Assembly: GCA_029938635.1 (NCBI GenBank) | Contig: JAOZUQ010000012.1 | Coordinates: forward strand, 19,451-57,117 | Direction of reading: 5' to 3' | From: Candidatus Aminicenantota bacterium | Lineage (GTDB): Bacteria > Acidobacteriota > Aminicenantia > UBA2199 | DNA: 37,667 nucleotides | Part shown: positions 7,570 through 16,541 of the stretch, one piece after another | Numbering within the stretch: position 1 is the stretch's first letter | How the letters are laid out: the number at the start of each line of letters is the position of its first letter | Notes under the pieces: model-generated | Database searches by the model: none | Seen by the model: the letters and a program-made list of their open reading frames with translations, nothing else | What the model was told of the DNA's origin: nothing | Translations under genes and position numbers: made by a program

Positions 7570-8541
7570 TTAAAAAATAATTCCAAGGCTGAGAACATAT
7601 AAAATAAGAATTAAAATTGCATTCAGGGGGATTTTAAAAAAAGGACGGATAACTTTTCCCCTGAGCAGAGTCAGATATAGGATCATATTCATCCCTGCGG
7701 CAATAACTCCTATGTAGAAAATATTTTTATCTGTAATATCTGCAATTATATCTCCCTCGAAGTAAAAGATATCTATCAAAAATACTATGCCTATATTAAA
7801 AAGATTGCTGCCTGCAATATTCCCCAACAACATTTCAAATGCACCTATCCTCGCTGCTGTTATTGATACTATCAGCTCGGGGAATGAGGTTACAAAAGCC
7901 AGGAAGATCACACCTACAAAGGAATCTGTCCAGCCCATCTTCGTTGCGAGCTCTTTTCCTACAATAGGAAGATAAAAACCGACTGCAATAATAATTATAG
8001 CGGAAATGGAAAATGATATTACAGCTCGTTTAAGATTCTTCTCTCTGTAATTTGTTCCTGCTTTCTCAGCTTTTCGGTTTTTAAATATCTGGTATAAAAA
8101 AATTATATATATTGCAAATATCAGGATAGATGAAATTCCCACATTGAGTATCCTGATCCTGAAACTGATCAAAAGTGAAGATGTGAACATGAGTATCAGC
8201 AGGAAACTGAAAATCAAAGGAAAAAGATCATTCTTTGAATTATTTCTGAACAAACTATTTTTTCTGAATATTATCTGTACCAGTGCAATTATTGTAATGT
8301 TAAAGATACAACTTCCGACTATCTGGCCAAGGGATATCTCAGGAGATTTCACTATTGATGCAGCTGATATACCGGTAAATAACTCAGGAAATGAAGTTAC
8401 CATGGAAATAAAAACAACTCCCATAAATGCTCTTCCCCACCCTTTTTTCTCGGCGATTATATCAGAACTTTTTGTTACTCTGGATCCGAATATATATACA
8501 AGGATTAACAATAAGGAAAACTTTGTCCAGACAAGAATCAT
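7570..8541 (-). CDS. Sodium/calcium exchanger family membrane protein (CaCA type)
   Basis: The 323-residue, very hydrophobic protein has about ten membrane segments and the two inverted alpha-repeats of the CaCA superfamily: VTSFPELFTGISAA in the first half and VTSFPELIVSITAA followed by GNIAGSNLFN in the second. The acidic residue in each SFPEL motif binds the cation. It probably expels Ca2+ in exchange for Na+ or H+ across the inner membrane (YrbG-like). The first repeat lacks a full GNxxGSNxxN, having GQIVGSCIFN instead. The ATG follows the nadK stop by 3 bp, with a purine-rich site inside the nadK end. Confidence 0.9.
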   Translation of the reverse strand: MILVWTKFSLLLILVYIFGSRVTKSSDIIAEKKGWGRAFMGVVFISMVTSFPELFTGISAASIVKSPEISLGQIVGSCIFNITIIALVQIIFRKNSLFRNNSKNDLFPLIFSFLLILMFTSSLLISFRIRILNVGISSILIFAIYIIFLYQIFKNRKAEKAGTNYREKNLKRAVISFSISAIIIIAVGFYLPIVGKELATKMGWTDSFVGVIFLAFVTSFPELIVSITAARIGAFEMLLGNIAGSNLFNIGIVFLIDIFYFEGDIIADITDKNIFYIGVIAAGMNMILYLTLLRGKVIRPFFKIPLNAILILILYVLSLGIIF

Positions 8542-8544
8542 CTG

Positions 8545-9408
8545 TTATATTCCCCATTTCAGCTTTTCACTTAACAATCTGAAATAGTTTAATTCATCTG
8601 ATATAACCATTTTCAGTTTCATCTTTCCTGTTTTAACACTTACTACATCATTAATGTTCATAGGGATAACTTTCTGTCCGTCCATCGTAATAACAACATT
8701 ATCCGAATCAGAAGAGAGAGTAACTTTTATTTCCGAAGAATCCGGTACAACAAAAGGCCGGAATGTGAGAGAGTGAGGGCAGATCGGTGTGATCACCACC
8801 CCATTGACCTCAGGTGCAAGTATCGGGCCTCCGGCAGAGAGAGAATATGCTGTAGATCCGGTAGGTGTTGATACTATCAGTCCGTCAGCCCTTATTTCAG
8901 ATACTTCAACCTGATCGATCTCAAGCCTGAGCTTTATAATCCTTGCAATATCTCCCTTACTGAACACAACATCATTCAATGACATTGAGGTCTCATTTTT
9001 AAAATTTACTTCAAGAAGTTTTCTTTCAGATATTCTGAATTCACCTTTTACAAGACTCCGAACAGATGAATATATTTTATCTTTCCTCAACTCTGTAAGA
9101 AAGCCAAGAGTCCCCAGATTGAATCCCGCGATCGGAACCTGAGCCTTAACGGCCGATTCTGCCACGGACAAGAAAGTTCCATCTCCTCCGATCAGTATGA
9201 CCAGGTCACTTAAACCACTGACATCAGATCTCTTTACCTTCTCCTTTCGTCCCAGCATATCTGCTGCGATCTCTTCGAGAATACAGGTCGCTCCGAACTC
9301 TTCAATTGCAGATACAGCTTCCTCAAGATATTTTTTTACATCTTCATGAGGTTTTGTTATCAACCCGATTGTTTTATATTTTAATTCCATTTTTGATAAT
9401 TTTATCAT
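8545..9408 (-). CDS. nadK: NAD kinase
   Basis: This enzyme phosphorylates NAD to NADP with ATP or polyphosphate. The 287 residues contain the GGDGT motif (74-78), NLGTLGFL (97-104) and the NAD-binding STPTGSTAYSLSAGGP segment (180-195). The start at 9408 is chosen because AAGGA lies about 8 bases upstream, while the internal ATG at 9390 has no ribosome site. The gene overlaps the end of tlyA by 35 bp; tlyA-nadK adjacency occurs in many bacteria. Confidence 0.96.
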   Translation of the reverse strand: MIKLSKMELKYKTIGLITKPHEDVKKYLEEAVSAIEEFGATCILEEIAADMLGRKEKVKRSDVSGLSDLVILIGGDGTFLSVAESAVKAQVPIAGFNLGTLGFLTELRKDKIYSSVRSLVKGEFRISERKLLEVNFKNETSMSLNDVVFSKGDIARIIKLRLEIDQVEVSEIRADGLIVSTPTGSTAYSLSAGGPILAPEVNGVVITPICPHSLTFRPFVVPDSSEIKVTLSSDSDNVVITMDGQKVIPMNINDVVSVKTGKMKLKMVISDELNYFRLLSEKLKWGI

Positions 9409-10156
9409 CTATTGATCCTTTTTTCCCGTATTTCATATAAAAAAAATATTCCAGATTCCCTTTTCTGCCCTGAATTCCTGAAGAAGTAAAATCCACCAAT
9501 GAAAAACCTGCTTCCTCTGCTTTATGCTTTACATCAAGAAGTATCTCAACTCTCTTACTATCACTTTTTATTACTCCACCTTTTTCTGAATCCCTTTTAC
9601 TCACTTCGAATTGTGGTTTTATCAGAGAAATTATATTAACCTTGCCAAAGGCCCTGAGAGCTTCCAATATCTTAATGACGGAAATGAATGAAACATCAAT
9701 TGTGAAAAGTTCGGGCTTAAAACTAATATCATCTGTTTTAATATATCGGGCATTTTTTTTCAAAAGTGAAACCCTTTCATCATTTCTTAACTTATAATCG
9801 ACCTGATTTATATTTACATCCACTCCCAGAACTTTTTCAGCTCCATTTTGAAGAAGCAGGTCAGTAAACCCGCCATTTGAGATCCCTATATCAACAACTT
9901 TTTTACCTTTAACTGAAAAATTGAAATCTTCCAGTGCTTTTTTCAGCTTATATGCTCCCCTGGAAACATATTCGAAATTCTTTTTTATGGTTATTTCGTC
10001 ATCAATTGAGATATTATGGTCTTTTTTATAGACTACATTGCCGTTCACCAGAACTTCTCCTGCCATAATAAACGGAATAGCCTCTTCAATAGTCTTAAAC
10101 TCACCTCTCCTTATAAGTTCATTATCCAGTCTGGACTTCTTTGGCATTTGCTTCAT
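9374..10156 (-). CDS. tlyA: TlyA family rRNA 2'-O-methyltransferase (S4 plus FtsJ-like)
   Basis: The 260 residues begin with an S4 RNA-binding domain (about 7-65, including GEVLVNG). SRGAYKL (65-71) and a Rossmann methyltransferase domain with VVDIGISNGGFTD (87-99) follow. TlyA enzymes methylate ribose of 16S and/or 23S rRNA at the subunit interface; some relatives were also annotated as haemolysins, which is doubtful. The ATG overlaps the upstream stop as ATGA, so translation is probably coupled. Confidence 0.94.
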   Translation of the reverse strand: MKQMPKKSRLDNELIRRGEFKTIEEAIPFIMAGEVLVNGNVVYKKDHNISIDDEITIKKNFEYVSRGAYKLKKALEDFNFSVKGKKVVDIGISNGGFTDLLLQNGAEKVLGVDVNINQVDYKLRNDERVSLLKKNARYIKTDDISFKPELFTIDVSFISVIKILEALRAFGKVNIISLIKPQFEVSKRDSEKGGVIKSDSKRVEILLDVKHKAEEAGFSLVDFTSSGIQGRKGNLEYFFYMKYGKKGSIDDKIIKNGIKI

Positions 10157-10734
10157 TCAAAATCAGGAATATTGAATCTCCTGTTAAGATAGTTAATTTT
10201 GAATTTCAATACAATTTCAGGCTTTCTCATAGGTGAAGGCAGATTTCCCATAAAGATTTCTGTTTTAATATTCATCTCATCATCATCCTTGTATTTACTT
10301 ATCAACCTGTCATAGATATTTTTTAACATCCCTGCAATGTTTTCTTCAGTAGCATCTTTTAACATCCTGAATTCATCTTCCAATTCTTTAATGCCTTCAG
10401 GGAAATTTTCAAAGAATCTTTCATGCTTATCATCAGGGCAGGAGGTTTTATCCACCCATGCGGTGTTTATATTTAAATCTAATTTATAAGAAAGGTTCTT
10501 TCTTACCTCATACGAAAAATTCATAAAACTATCTATCTGCTTTCCCCTGGATTCTCTCCTTTTACATACTTTATCTATAGATTTTTTTATCAAAACCTGC
10601 GGCACCCTTTTCTCCCACCAGCCGTAAAGAACATCGAAATCTTTTGATGTAATAAAAAAATTTATATTATGGTTGTTTAAAAGATAATCTATTACTTCAA
10701 ATATATAATCCTGATCAGCTGCAAAGTTTTTCAT
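10153..10734 (-). CDS. Conserved hypothetical protein
   Basis: The 193-residue soluble protein has a central segment resembling a family I know only as hypothetical: VLYGWWEKRVPQVLIKKSID (about 50-69) followed by a basic stretch, KVCKRRESRGKQ. The family pattern is W, x, GIPL-like, hydrophobic, then ID and a charged helix. Helical content is high and there is no signal peptide or membrane span. It lies between coaX (19 bp) and tlyA (4-bp overlap), so it is probably co-expressed with both. No function is proposed. Confidence 0.75.
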   Translation of the reverse strand: MKNFAADQDYIFEVIDYLLNNHNINFFITSKDFDVLYGWWEKRVPQVLIKKSIDKVCKRRESRGKQIDSFMNFSYEVRKNLSYKLDLNINTAWVDKTSCPDDKHERFFENFPEGIKELEDEFRMLKDATEENIAGMLKNIYDRLISKYKDDDEMNIKTEIFMGNLPSPMRKPEIVLKFKINYLNRRFNIPDFE

Positions 10735-10753
10735 GGGAGAAATAAAAAAGGGT

Positions 10754-11506
10754 TCATATACCTCTCATATCTTCATATATTTTTTTCAATCCCAGATAAA
10801 TAAGATCGGGTTCATAAAGATCGATCTCCGGGATCTTCCCTTTAAAGTACTTTGTAAGGCCGCCGGTAGCAATCACATGTGCATCAGCTCCAATAGTCTT
10901 TTTATACTCCCTTATCATAAATGACAATCCACCAATATAATTAAAGTATATCCCGGCCTTAATACTATCTTCAGTGTTTGTTCCTGTTATTGATTTTGGT
11001 ATCCCGAATTTTATCATTTCAAGTTTTGCAGTATTCTGAGCCAGACTTTTTATAGATAACTCAACTCCTGGTAAGATCGCCCCACCAATATACTCATTAT
11101 CCTTATTTATAATATCAAAAGTTATAGCTGTTCCTGAATCAACAACAATGAATGGAGGCGGGAATAAAGATAAAGCTCCTATATAGTCTGCAATTCTGTC
11201 AGCTCCCATTTCCTCCGGGTTATCTATTTTAAGCTTGATACCGGTGTCAATTGTATAATCAGTGAAGTAAGGCTCTACATCAAATAACTCTTTCACAGAT
11301 TTTCTTAATGACTCATCAACGAACGGGACAACAGAAGAAACGGATACAGCATTGATCATACTTCTGCAATCCTCTTTAACAAGACTCTTCAGGAAAAGAA
11401 CACTGATCTCCTCAGGAGTAAGCAATTTGTTCTTTGATATGATCTTGTCCTCCGAAAAAATTGCAGCACCTGTTGTAGTATTTCCAATATCAATTGTAAG
11501 AAGCAT
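10754..11506 (-). CDS. coaX: Type III pantothenate kinase
   Basis: This enzyme performs the first step of coenzyme A synthesis, phosphorylating pantothenate. The 250 residues show the ASKHA-fold signatures: LTIDIGNT (3-10), GADRIAD (101-107), DSGTAITFD (123-131) and GGAILPG. Type III enzymes need a monovalent cation and are not inhibited by CoA. AGGAGGGGG sits directly before the ATG. It starts 8 bp after the S1-domain gene. Confidence 0.96.
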   Translation of the reverse strand: MLLTIDIGNTTTGAAIFSEDKIISKNKLLTPEEISVLFLKSLVKEDCRSMINAVSVSSVVPFVDESLRKSVKELFDVEPYFTDYTIDTGIKLKIDNPEEMGADRIADYIGALSLFPPPFIVVDSGTAITFDIINKDNEYIGGAILPGVELSIKSLAQNTAKLEMIKFGIPKSITGTNTEDSIKAGIYFNYIGGLSFMIREYKKTIGADAHVIATGGLTKYFKGKIPEIDLYEPDLIYLGLKKIYEDMRGI

Positions 11507-11514
11507 ACCCCCTC

Positions 11515-12729
11515 CTATTTTTTTCCTGACAGAGCATTGTCCAGCAAGCTTCCAAACGCACTTCCTGAGGAAGCTTTCTCTTCCCTGTCTGACTCGTTCT
11601 TCAATTTTTCTAATTGACCGGAGAGATCTTCTCCCGGTTCCACTCTTGTCAGTGAAATTTTTCTATCAGCCTCATTCATATTATCTATCCAGGCCTCAAT
11701 CTTGTCACCAACCTTAAATACCTCTTTAGCATGCCTGTGGAATTTCTCATCGCCAAGTTTTGACACATGAAGAAGTCCCCTGATCCCGGGAGTAAGGTCA
11801 ACGAAAGCGCCATATGGCTTTAAAGAAGATACAACACCTTCGATCTTATCACCACCGGAATATTTTTTTGTGAATTCTTCCCAGGGATCTTCCAGCAGCT
11901 CTTTCCTAGATAGAGAAATTTTCTGCTTTTCATGATCTATATCTTTTATCTTTACTTCAACTTCATCACCTTCTGAGTATATATCATTCGCATCCGCCAC
12001 TTTCTCATTTGATATCTCTGATATATGAAGTAATCCCTCTATACCCCCAATATCAATAAAAGCACCATAATTCTTAACAGAGCTTACCGTTCCAGGATAT
12101 ACAGTATCAGTATTCAATGACCCGAGAAGTTTCACTTTGTTGAGGTTCTTCTCCTCTTGAATAATGTCCCTTCTGCCGAGTACCAGCTTATCACTCTCAG
12201 GATCATATTCGATGATTGTAAATGAAAACACCTTGTTGATAAGAATTTCCGGCTCCTCTCCATAGTCAGCTTCAATTTGTGAAAAAGGACAGAATCCCCT
12301 TTCTCCGTCCACCATTACTTCAAAACCACCTTTGTTGACCCCGGAAATCTTCCCTCTGATCCGGTCGCCATCCTGAAATAGTGAATCAAGTTTAATATTT
12401 TTATCTCCAGAATCATTACCTGATAATTTGCTTCTTGAAGCAGAACACTTGTAAAAACTACCTTTTTTATTCTGTACATAAACATCAACTTTATCACCAT
12501 TCAATAAACTCTCCGGATCAATAAACTCTTCACACAATATCTCACCTTCGAATCCGCCTCCAAGATCAAGATAAAAAAGGTCATCTTCCCTGGATAATAT
12601 TGTTGCTTCGATCTTTTCACCTTCAGATATTTCAGACATTCCAGACTCAAATTCTTCCATCAGATTTGCAAATTCATCTTTTCCCGATGAAATCCTGTCA
12701 GTCTTATTTTTCCTTTCTGTATCAGACAT
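11515..12729 (-). CDS. S1-domain RNA-binding protein, ribosomal protein S1-like
   Basis: The 404-residue acidic protein carries four S1-type OB folds at about 37-99 (degenerate), 119-187, 207-275 and 292-361. The last two are the best, with YGAFIDIGGIEGLLHISE and YGAFVDLTPGIRGLLHVSK. A charged, probably disordered tail follows. It is shorter than the six-domain E. coli S1 and could be this organism's S1 or an accessory factor. A TTGACA promoter and AGGAG site precede it, and it heads the long minus-strand operon. The gene symbol is left blank because orthology to rpsA is not certain. Confidence 0.9.
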   Translation of the reverse strand: MSDTERKNKTDRISSGKDEFANLMEEFESGMSEISEGEKIEATILSREDDLFYLDLGGGFEGEILCEEFIDPESLLNGDKVDVYVQNKKGSFYKCSASRSKLSGNDSGDKNIKLDSLFQDGDRIRGKISGVNKGGFEVMVDGERGFCPFSQIEADYGEEPEILINKVFSFTIIEYDPESDKLVLGRRDIIQEEKNLNKVKLLGSLNTDTVYPGTVSSVKNYGAFIDIGGIEGLLHISEISNEKVADANDIYSEGDEVEVKIKDIDHEKQKISLSRKELLEDPWEEFTKKYSGGDKIEGVVSSLKPYGAFVDLTPGIRGLLHVSKLGDEKFHRHAKEVFKVGDKIEAWIDNMNEADRKISLTRVEPGEDLSGQLEKLKNESDREEKASSGSAFGSLLDNALSGKK

Positions 12730-12749
12730 TTTTACTCCTCAGATTTATT

Positions 12750-12778
12750 AGTTTAATATCCAATCCGGATGGTGTCAA
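12750..12778 (-). promoter_or_regulatory. Promoter of the S1-domain protein operon
   Basis: On the minus strand a perfect TTGACA (12778-12773) is followed after 17 bp by TAAACT (12755-12750). The start would lie about 14 bases before the ATG at 12729, which is preceded by GAGGAG. It would drive the roughly 8-kb run of minus-strand genes down to 4708. Confidence 0.6.
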
Positions 12779-12864
12779 GGTTATAACTCATACCATTTTG
12801 CAATTTTTTTATATAAAAACGGAACAACTTCAATTTAAATAACGTACAATTATCAGGGGGAATA

Positions 12865-13149
12865 ATGGCAACAAAAAAAGGAAAAAAGAATGATTCAGGG
12901 CATGAAGAGTTCAGTCTGAACGGCAGTGAGATTATAGATAAAATAAAAGAACTTATACATCAGGGAAATATCAGAAGGATAATCATCAAAAATGAAGATG
13001 GCCGTACAATTGTTGAGATTCCTTTAACATTGGGAGTTGTCGGCGCGGCATTAGCTCCGATACTCGCAGCTGTTGGTGCTATCGCAGCTCTCGTTACAAA
13101 GATGACCATTGTCGTTGAAAAAATCGATGATAAAGAAAAAAAAAAGTAA
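12865..13149 (+). CDS. DUF4342 domain protein
   Basis: The 94-residue protein matches the DUF4342 pattern. A basic N-terminus is followed by a charged segment (GSEIIDKIKELIHQGN, RRIIIKNEDGR) and then a hydrophobic alanine-rich segment (about 52-77) with LAPILAAVGAIAAL. A lysine-rich tail closes it. The family is uncharacterised; one membrane-associated segment is likely. It has a strong GGGGG ribosome site 6 bases before the ATG and stands alone between the divergent S1-domain promoter and the dGTPase-like gene. Confidence 0.88.
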   Translation: MATKKGKKNDSGHEEFSLNGSEIIDKIKELIHQGNIRRIIIKNEDGRTIVEIPLTLGVVGAALAPILAAVGAIAALVTKMTIVVEKIDDKEKKK

Positions 13150-13189
13150 ATACTTTTTAGATTCATATATATTAATGGTATACAAATTG

Positions 13190-13218
13190 TTGACAGATTT
13201 ATACTCATAATGTTAAAT
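13190..13218 (+). promoter_or_regulatory. Promoter of the dGTPase-like gene
   Basis: A perfect TTGACA (13190-13195) is followed after 17 bp by TTAAAT (13213-13218). The predicted start falls at about 13225, at or next to the ATG at 13226, which would make a leaderless mRNA. Confidence 0.55.
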
Positions 13219-13225
13219 AGAATAT

Positions 13226-14245
13226 ATGAGTGTATATCATGAGCTTCTGGAAAGGGAAGAAAGGCTGCATGAAAAAGCTGCTAAAAGTAAAGACTCAAAA
13301 AGAAGAAATACAGAGAAGCCTTCTCCGGTAAGGACAGAATTTCAAAGAGACAGAGACAGGATCCTCCATTCGAAATCTTTCAGGCGTCTGAAACATAAAA
13401 CCCAAGTTTTTATTTCACCGGGAGGAGATCATTTCAGAACCAGGCTGACTCACACTCTTGAGGTCAGCCAGATCGCCAGAACTATAACAAGAGCCCTGAA
13501 CCTTAATGAAGAACTTGCTGAAGCTATTGCACTTGGACATGATCTTGGTCACACTCCATTCGGACATATGGGTGAGAAAGTACTTTCAGAACTCTCCGAA
13601 GATGGATTCAGACATTATGAACAAAGCCTCAGAGTAGTGGAAAAACTGGAATATGACGGAGCCGGGCTTAATCTTACTAATCGTGTTAAAGAGGGTATAG
13701 TGAAACATTCCAAAGGCCTTGGAGAGATCATTCCAGGAACCGGGAAAGATCTCCCTTCAACTCTTGAAGGTCAGATTGTAAGGATTTCAGACATTATTGC
13801 TTATGTTAATCATGACCTGGATGATTCTATGAGGGCAGGAATACTTACTGATCTTTCCATACCTGAATCTGTAAAAAAAAACCTTGGAACAGACTTTGCT
13901 GGCAGGATCGATACCATAGTAACTGATATAATTTATAAAACCAGGGAGAATGATCTCGAGTTTATAACTATATCTCAGCATATTTATAATGAATTGATCT
14001 TATTAAGAGAATTTTTGTATGAAAAGGTTTACCTGAGAAAGGAATCTGAGGTTGAGAGGAATAAAATCAGACATATTCTGATTTCCCTTTTTGAACATGT
14101 CAGGAAGGATCCTTCCGGATACATTAATTTATTCCCGGAAAATGATAGTGCTGACAGAAGGATCATCGATTTTATTGCCGGTATGACCGACAATTTTGCA
14201 CTCAACCTTTTCAGATCTTTCGTACTTCCCAAAAAAATATACTGA
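13226..14245 (+). CDS. Deoxyguanosinetriphosphate triphosphohydrolase-like protein
   Basis: This HD-superfamily enzyme cleaves dNTPs to nucleoside and triphosphate. The 339 residues show [24 protein letters not shown] (about 39-62), metal ligands H76 (THTLE) and H105-D106 ([11 protein letters not shown]), and a later aspartate in RISDIIAY. The N-terminus, with its charged [14 protein letters not shown] segment, matches what I recall of the shorter dGTPase-like class, supporting this start. No Shine-Dalgarno precedes the ATG. metG follows after 39 bp. Confidence 0.93.
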   Translation: MSVYHELLEREERLHEKAAKSKDSKRRNTEKPSPVRTEFQRDRDRILHSKSFRRLKHKTQVFISPGGDHFRTRLTHTLEVSQIARTITRALNLNEELAEAIALGHDLGHTPFGHMGEKVLSELSEDGFRHYEQSLRVVEKLEYDGAGLNLTNRVKEGIVKHSKGLGEIIPGTGKDLPSTLEGQIVRISDIIAYVNHDLDDSMRAGILTDLSIPESVKKNLGTDFAGRIDTIVTDIIYKTRENDLEFITISQHIYNELILLREFLYEKVYLRKESEVERNKIRHILISLFEHVRKDPSGYINLFPENDSADRRIIDFIAGMTDNFALNLFRSFVLPKKIY

Positions 14246-14255
14246 TGAAAAAGTA

Positions 14256-14264
14256 TGATATAAT
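14256..14264 (+). promoter_or_regulatory. Possible extended -10 promoter of metG
   Basis: TGATATAAT is a perfect extended -10 element. No -35 match is seen 17 bp upstream. The predicted start near 14271 leaves a short leader with the AGGAG of metG. Confidence 0.4.
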
Positions 14265-14284
14265 CACTGATTCAGGAGCTGAAA

Positions 14285-16240
14285 ATGGACAAAAAAATCA
14301 CTGGAACGGAAACCAAAGGAAAATTCTTTCTTACTACTCCTATATATTATGTAAATGATATCCCCCACCTCGGACATGCATATACAACTGTAATGGCGGA
14401 TGTAATTAAAAGATACAAAACCATGCGGGGATATAAAGTATTCTTTCTGACAGGAACGGACGAACATGGTCAAAAGATCGAAAAAAATGCCATTAAAAAG
14501 GGGATCACTCCGAAAGAACTTGCTGACAGTGTCGTTGTCAGATTTAAAGAACTATGGAAAAGATTGAACATTGATTATGACAAGTTCATAAGGACGACAG
14601 ATGATTTCCACACAGAGGGAGTAAAAAAGATCTTCAGGAAAGTTCAGAACAACGGAGACATATACCCGGGTGATTATAAAGGACATTATTGTGTTTCATG
14701 TGAAAGTTTTGTTTCTGATACGGCAGAAAATACTCCTTCAGGGAACAAGATTTGTCCCGATTGTGAGAGAGAGACCGAGAAAGTAGTTGAAAAATGTTAT
14801 TTCTTCAAATTATCCGCTTATCAGGACAAACTTCTGAAATTCTATGATGAGAATCCCGATTTTATTCAGCCCAAATCAAGGATGAATGAAGTCAGGTCTT
14901 TTGTCACAATGGGATTGAGAGACCTTAGTATTACAAGATCAACAGTTTCATGGGGAATTCCTGTTCCGGAGGACGAGGAGCAGACCATTTATGTATGGTT
15001 TGATGCTTTGACAAACTATATAACCGGGATAAATTATCTTGAAGAGAACGAAAATTTCAAGAATATGTGGCCCGCTGACCTCCATATAATGGCAAAAGAT
15101 ATCCTTAAATTCCATGCAGTCTATTGGCCTGCTTTTCTTATGTCTGCAGAATTACCGCTCCCGAAGAAAGAATTAATTCATGGCTGGTGGCTGAAGGATG
15201 AAAAGAAAATGTCAAAATCTATCGGGAATGTTCTTGATCCTAATGTACTTTTTGACCACTTCAATTCAGATGCGATAAGATATTTCCTTATGAGAGAAGC
15301 ACCTATCGGAGCAGATGGAAATTTTTCACATCAGGGATTTATCAACAGGGTTAACACTGATCTTTCGAACGACTGGGGGAACCTAATTTCCAGAACCGGA
15401 GGAATGATCGGGAAATATCTTAAAAATAAATTCTCGGGAAATGCAATCATCGGACCAAGGGAAAAAGAGATAGAGGATAGTTATGTTGAAATGGAAAAGG
15501 TTGTTATAGGATTTTTTGACGACTATAAATTTAACCGGGGAATAGAAAAAATATTTGAATATATCGGAATACTGAACAAATATATAGTTGAGAAACAACC
15601 CTGGGCCCTGGCCTCAGATGAATCAAAAAAAAATGAACTGGAAGGAGTGCTCCTGACACTTGTAAGAGCGATCTTGAGCATAAATTCAATTCTCTATCCT
15701 GTTTTACCTGAAACCTCCAATAATGTCACGGAAATACTTAATTACAAGACTATCGGTTTCGGATGGAAAGATACAAGTAATAACTTTATGATAAAAGAAG
15801 CCGGGCCATTATTCCCAAGAGTCGACCTGAAAGACTTTCTGAAATCTGAAGAAGTTGAGGTTAAAAAAGAAACCCCCGGCATTGAAAAAAAGGAGAAGGA
15901 AGAAATGGAGGAAGGATTAATAAGTTTTGATGATTTTAAAAAGGTGGAAATGGTCGTAGCTCTTGTCAACAGCGCAGAAAAAATAGAAAATGCTGACAAA
16001 TTGCTTAAACTGGAAGTTGATACCGGCAGTGATACAAGAACCCTTGTAGCAGGAATTGCTCTCCATTATTCGCCTTCAGATCTGATCGGGAAAAAAATAA
16101 TAATTGTAAAGAACCTTAAACCGGTAAAACTCAGAGGCGTATTATCACAGGGAATGATCCTTGCCGCTTCCGACAAGGACGGGAGACCTTTTATACCGGA
16201 GATCCCCGATGAAACTCCTGTTGGCGCGTTTTTAAAATAA
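14285..16240 (+). CDS. metG: Methionyl-tRNA synthetase
   Basis: This enzyme charges tRNA-Met (possibly including the CAU tRNA at 431). The 651 residues contain the HIGH-box HLGH (28-31), a zinc knuckle with Cys136, Cys139 and a later CPDC pair, and KMSKS (308-312). From about residue 545 there is a C-terminal EMAP/Trbp111-type tRNA-binding OB fold (FKKVEMVVALV ... LVAGIALHY ... VKLRGVLSQGM). The linker before that domain is rich in charged residues. AGGAG lies 7 bases before the ATG. Confidence 0.97.
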   Translation: MDKKITGTETKGKFFLTTPIYYVNDIPHLGHAYTTVMADVIKRYKTMRGYKVFFLTGTDEHGQKIEKNAIKKGITPKELADSVVVRFKELWKRLNIDYDKFIRTTDDFHTEGVKKIFRKVQNNGDIYPGDYKGHYCVSCESFVSDTAENTPSGNKICPDCERETEKVVEKCYFFKLSAYQDKLLKFYDENPDFIQPKSRMNEVRSFVTMGLRDLSITRSTVSWGIPVPEDEEQTIYVWFDALTNYITGINYLEENENFKNMWPADLHIMAKDILKFHAVYWPAFLMSAELPLPKKELIHGWWLKDEKKMSKSIGNVLDPNVLFDHFNSDAIRYFLMREAPIGADGNFSHQGFINRVNTDLSNDWGNLISRTGGMIGKYLKNKFSGNAIIGPREKEIEDSYVEMEKVVIGFFDDYKFNRGIEKIFEYIGILNKYIVEKQPWALASDESKKNELEGVLLTLVRAILSINSILYPVLPETSNNVTEILNYKTIGFGWKDTSNNFMIKEAGPLFPRVDLKDFLKSEEVEVKKETPGIEKKEKEEMEEGLISFDDFKKVEMVVALVNSAEKIENADKLLKLEVDTGSDTRTLVAGIALHYSPSDLIGKKIIIVKNLKPVKLRGVLSQGMILAASDKDGRPFIPEIPDETPVGAFLK

Positions 16241-16256
16241 TACCCTGGAGGAAATA

Positions 16257-16535
16257 ATGATAAAAGTAAATGAATATTATGAAGGAAAAATCAAAAGCCT
16301 GGGCAATTCCTTGAAAGATGAAAGATTTACCGTAGGGATAATGGAAGAGGGAGAATATAAGTTCGGGACCGATACTGTAGAAATAATGGAAATAGTTTTC
16401 GGGGAAATGGATGCAATTCTGCCGGGTGGAGTAAAAAAAACCTATAAGAAAGGGGACTCTTTTCAAGTTCAAAAAGATGTTGAATTTACTGTAATTATAA
16501 GAGAACCTGTAACATATCTCTGCCTTTATAAATAA
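16257..16535 (+). CDS. ppnP: Pyrimidine/purine nucleoside phosphorylase PpnP (DUF1255)
   Basis: PpnP splits nucleosides with phosphate into base and ribose 1-phosphate with broad specificity. The 92-residue cupin has the family pattern: VNEYYEGKIKSLG near the start, RFTVGIMEEGEY, EIMEIVFGEM, and PVTYLCLYK at the end. Length matches E. coli PpnP (YaiE). GGAGG precedes the ATG and metG ends 16 bp upstream, so the two are probably co-transcribed. Confidence 0.93.
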   Translation: MIKVNEYYEGKIKSLGNSLKDERFTVGIMEEGEYKFGTDTVEIMEIVFGEMDAILPGGVKKTYKKGDSFQVQKDVEFTVIIREPVTYLCLYK

Positions 16536-16541
16536 TCTTTT

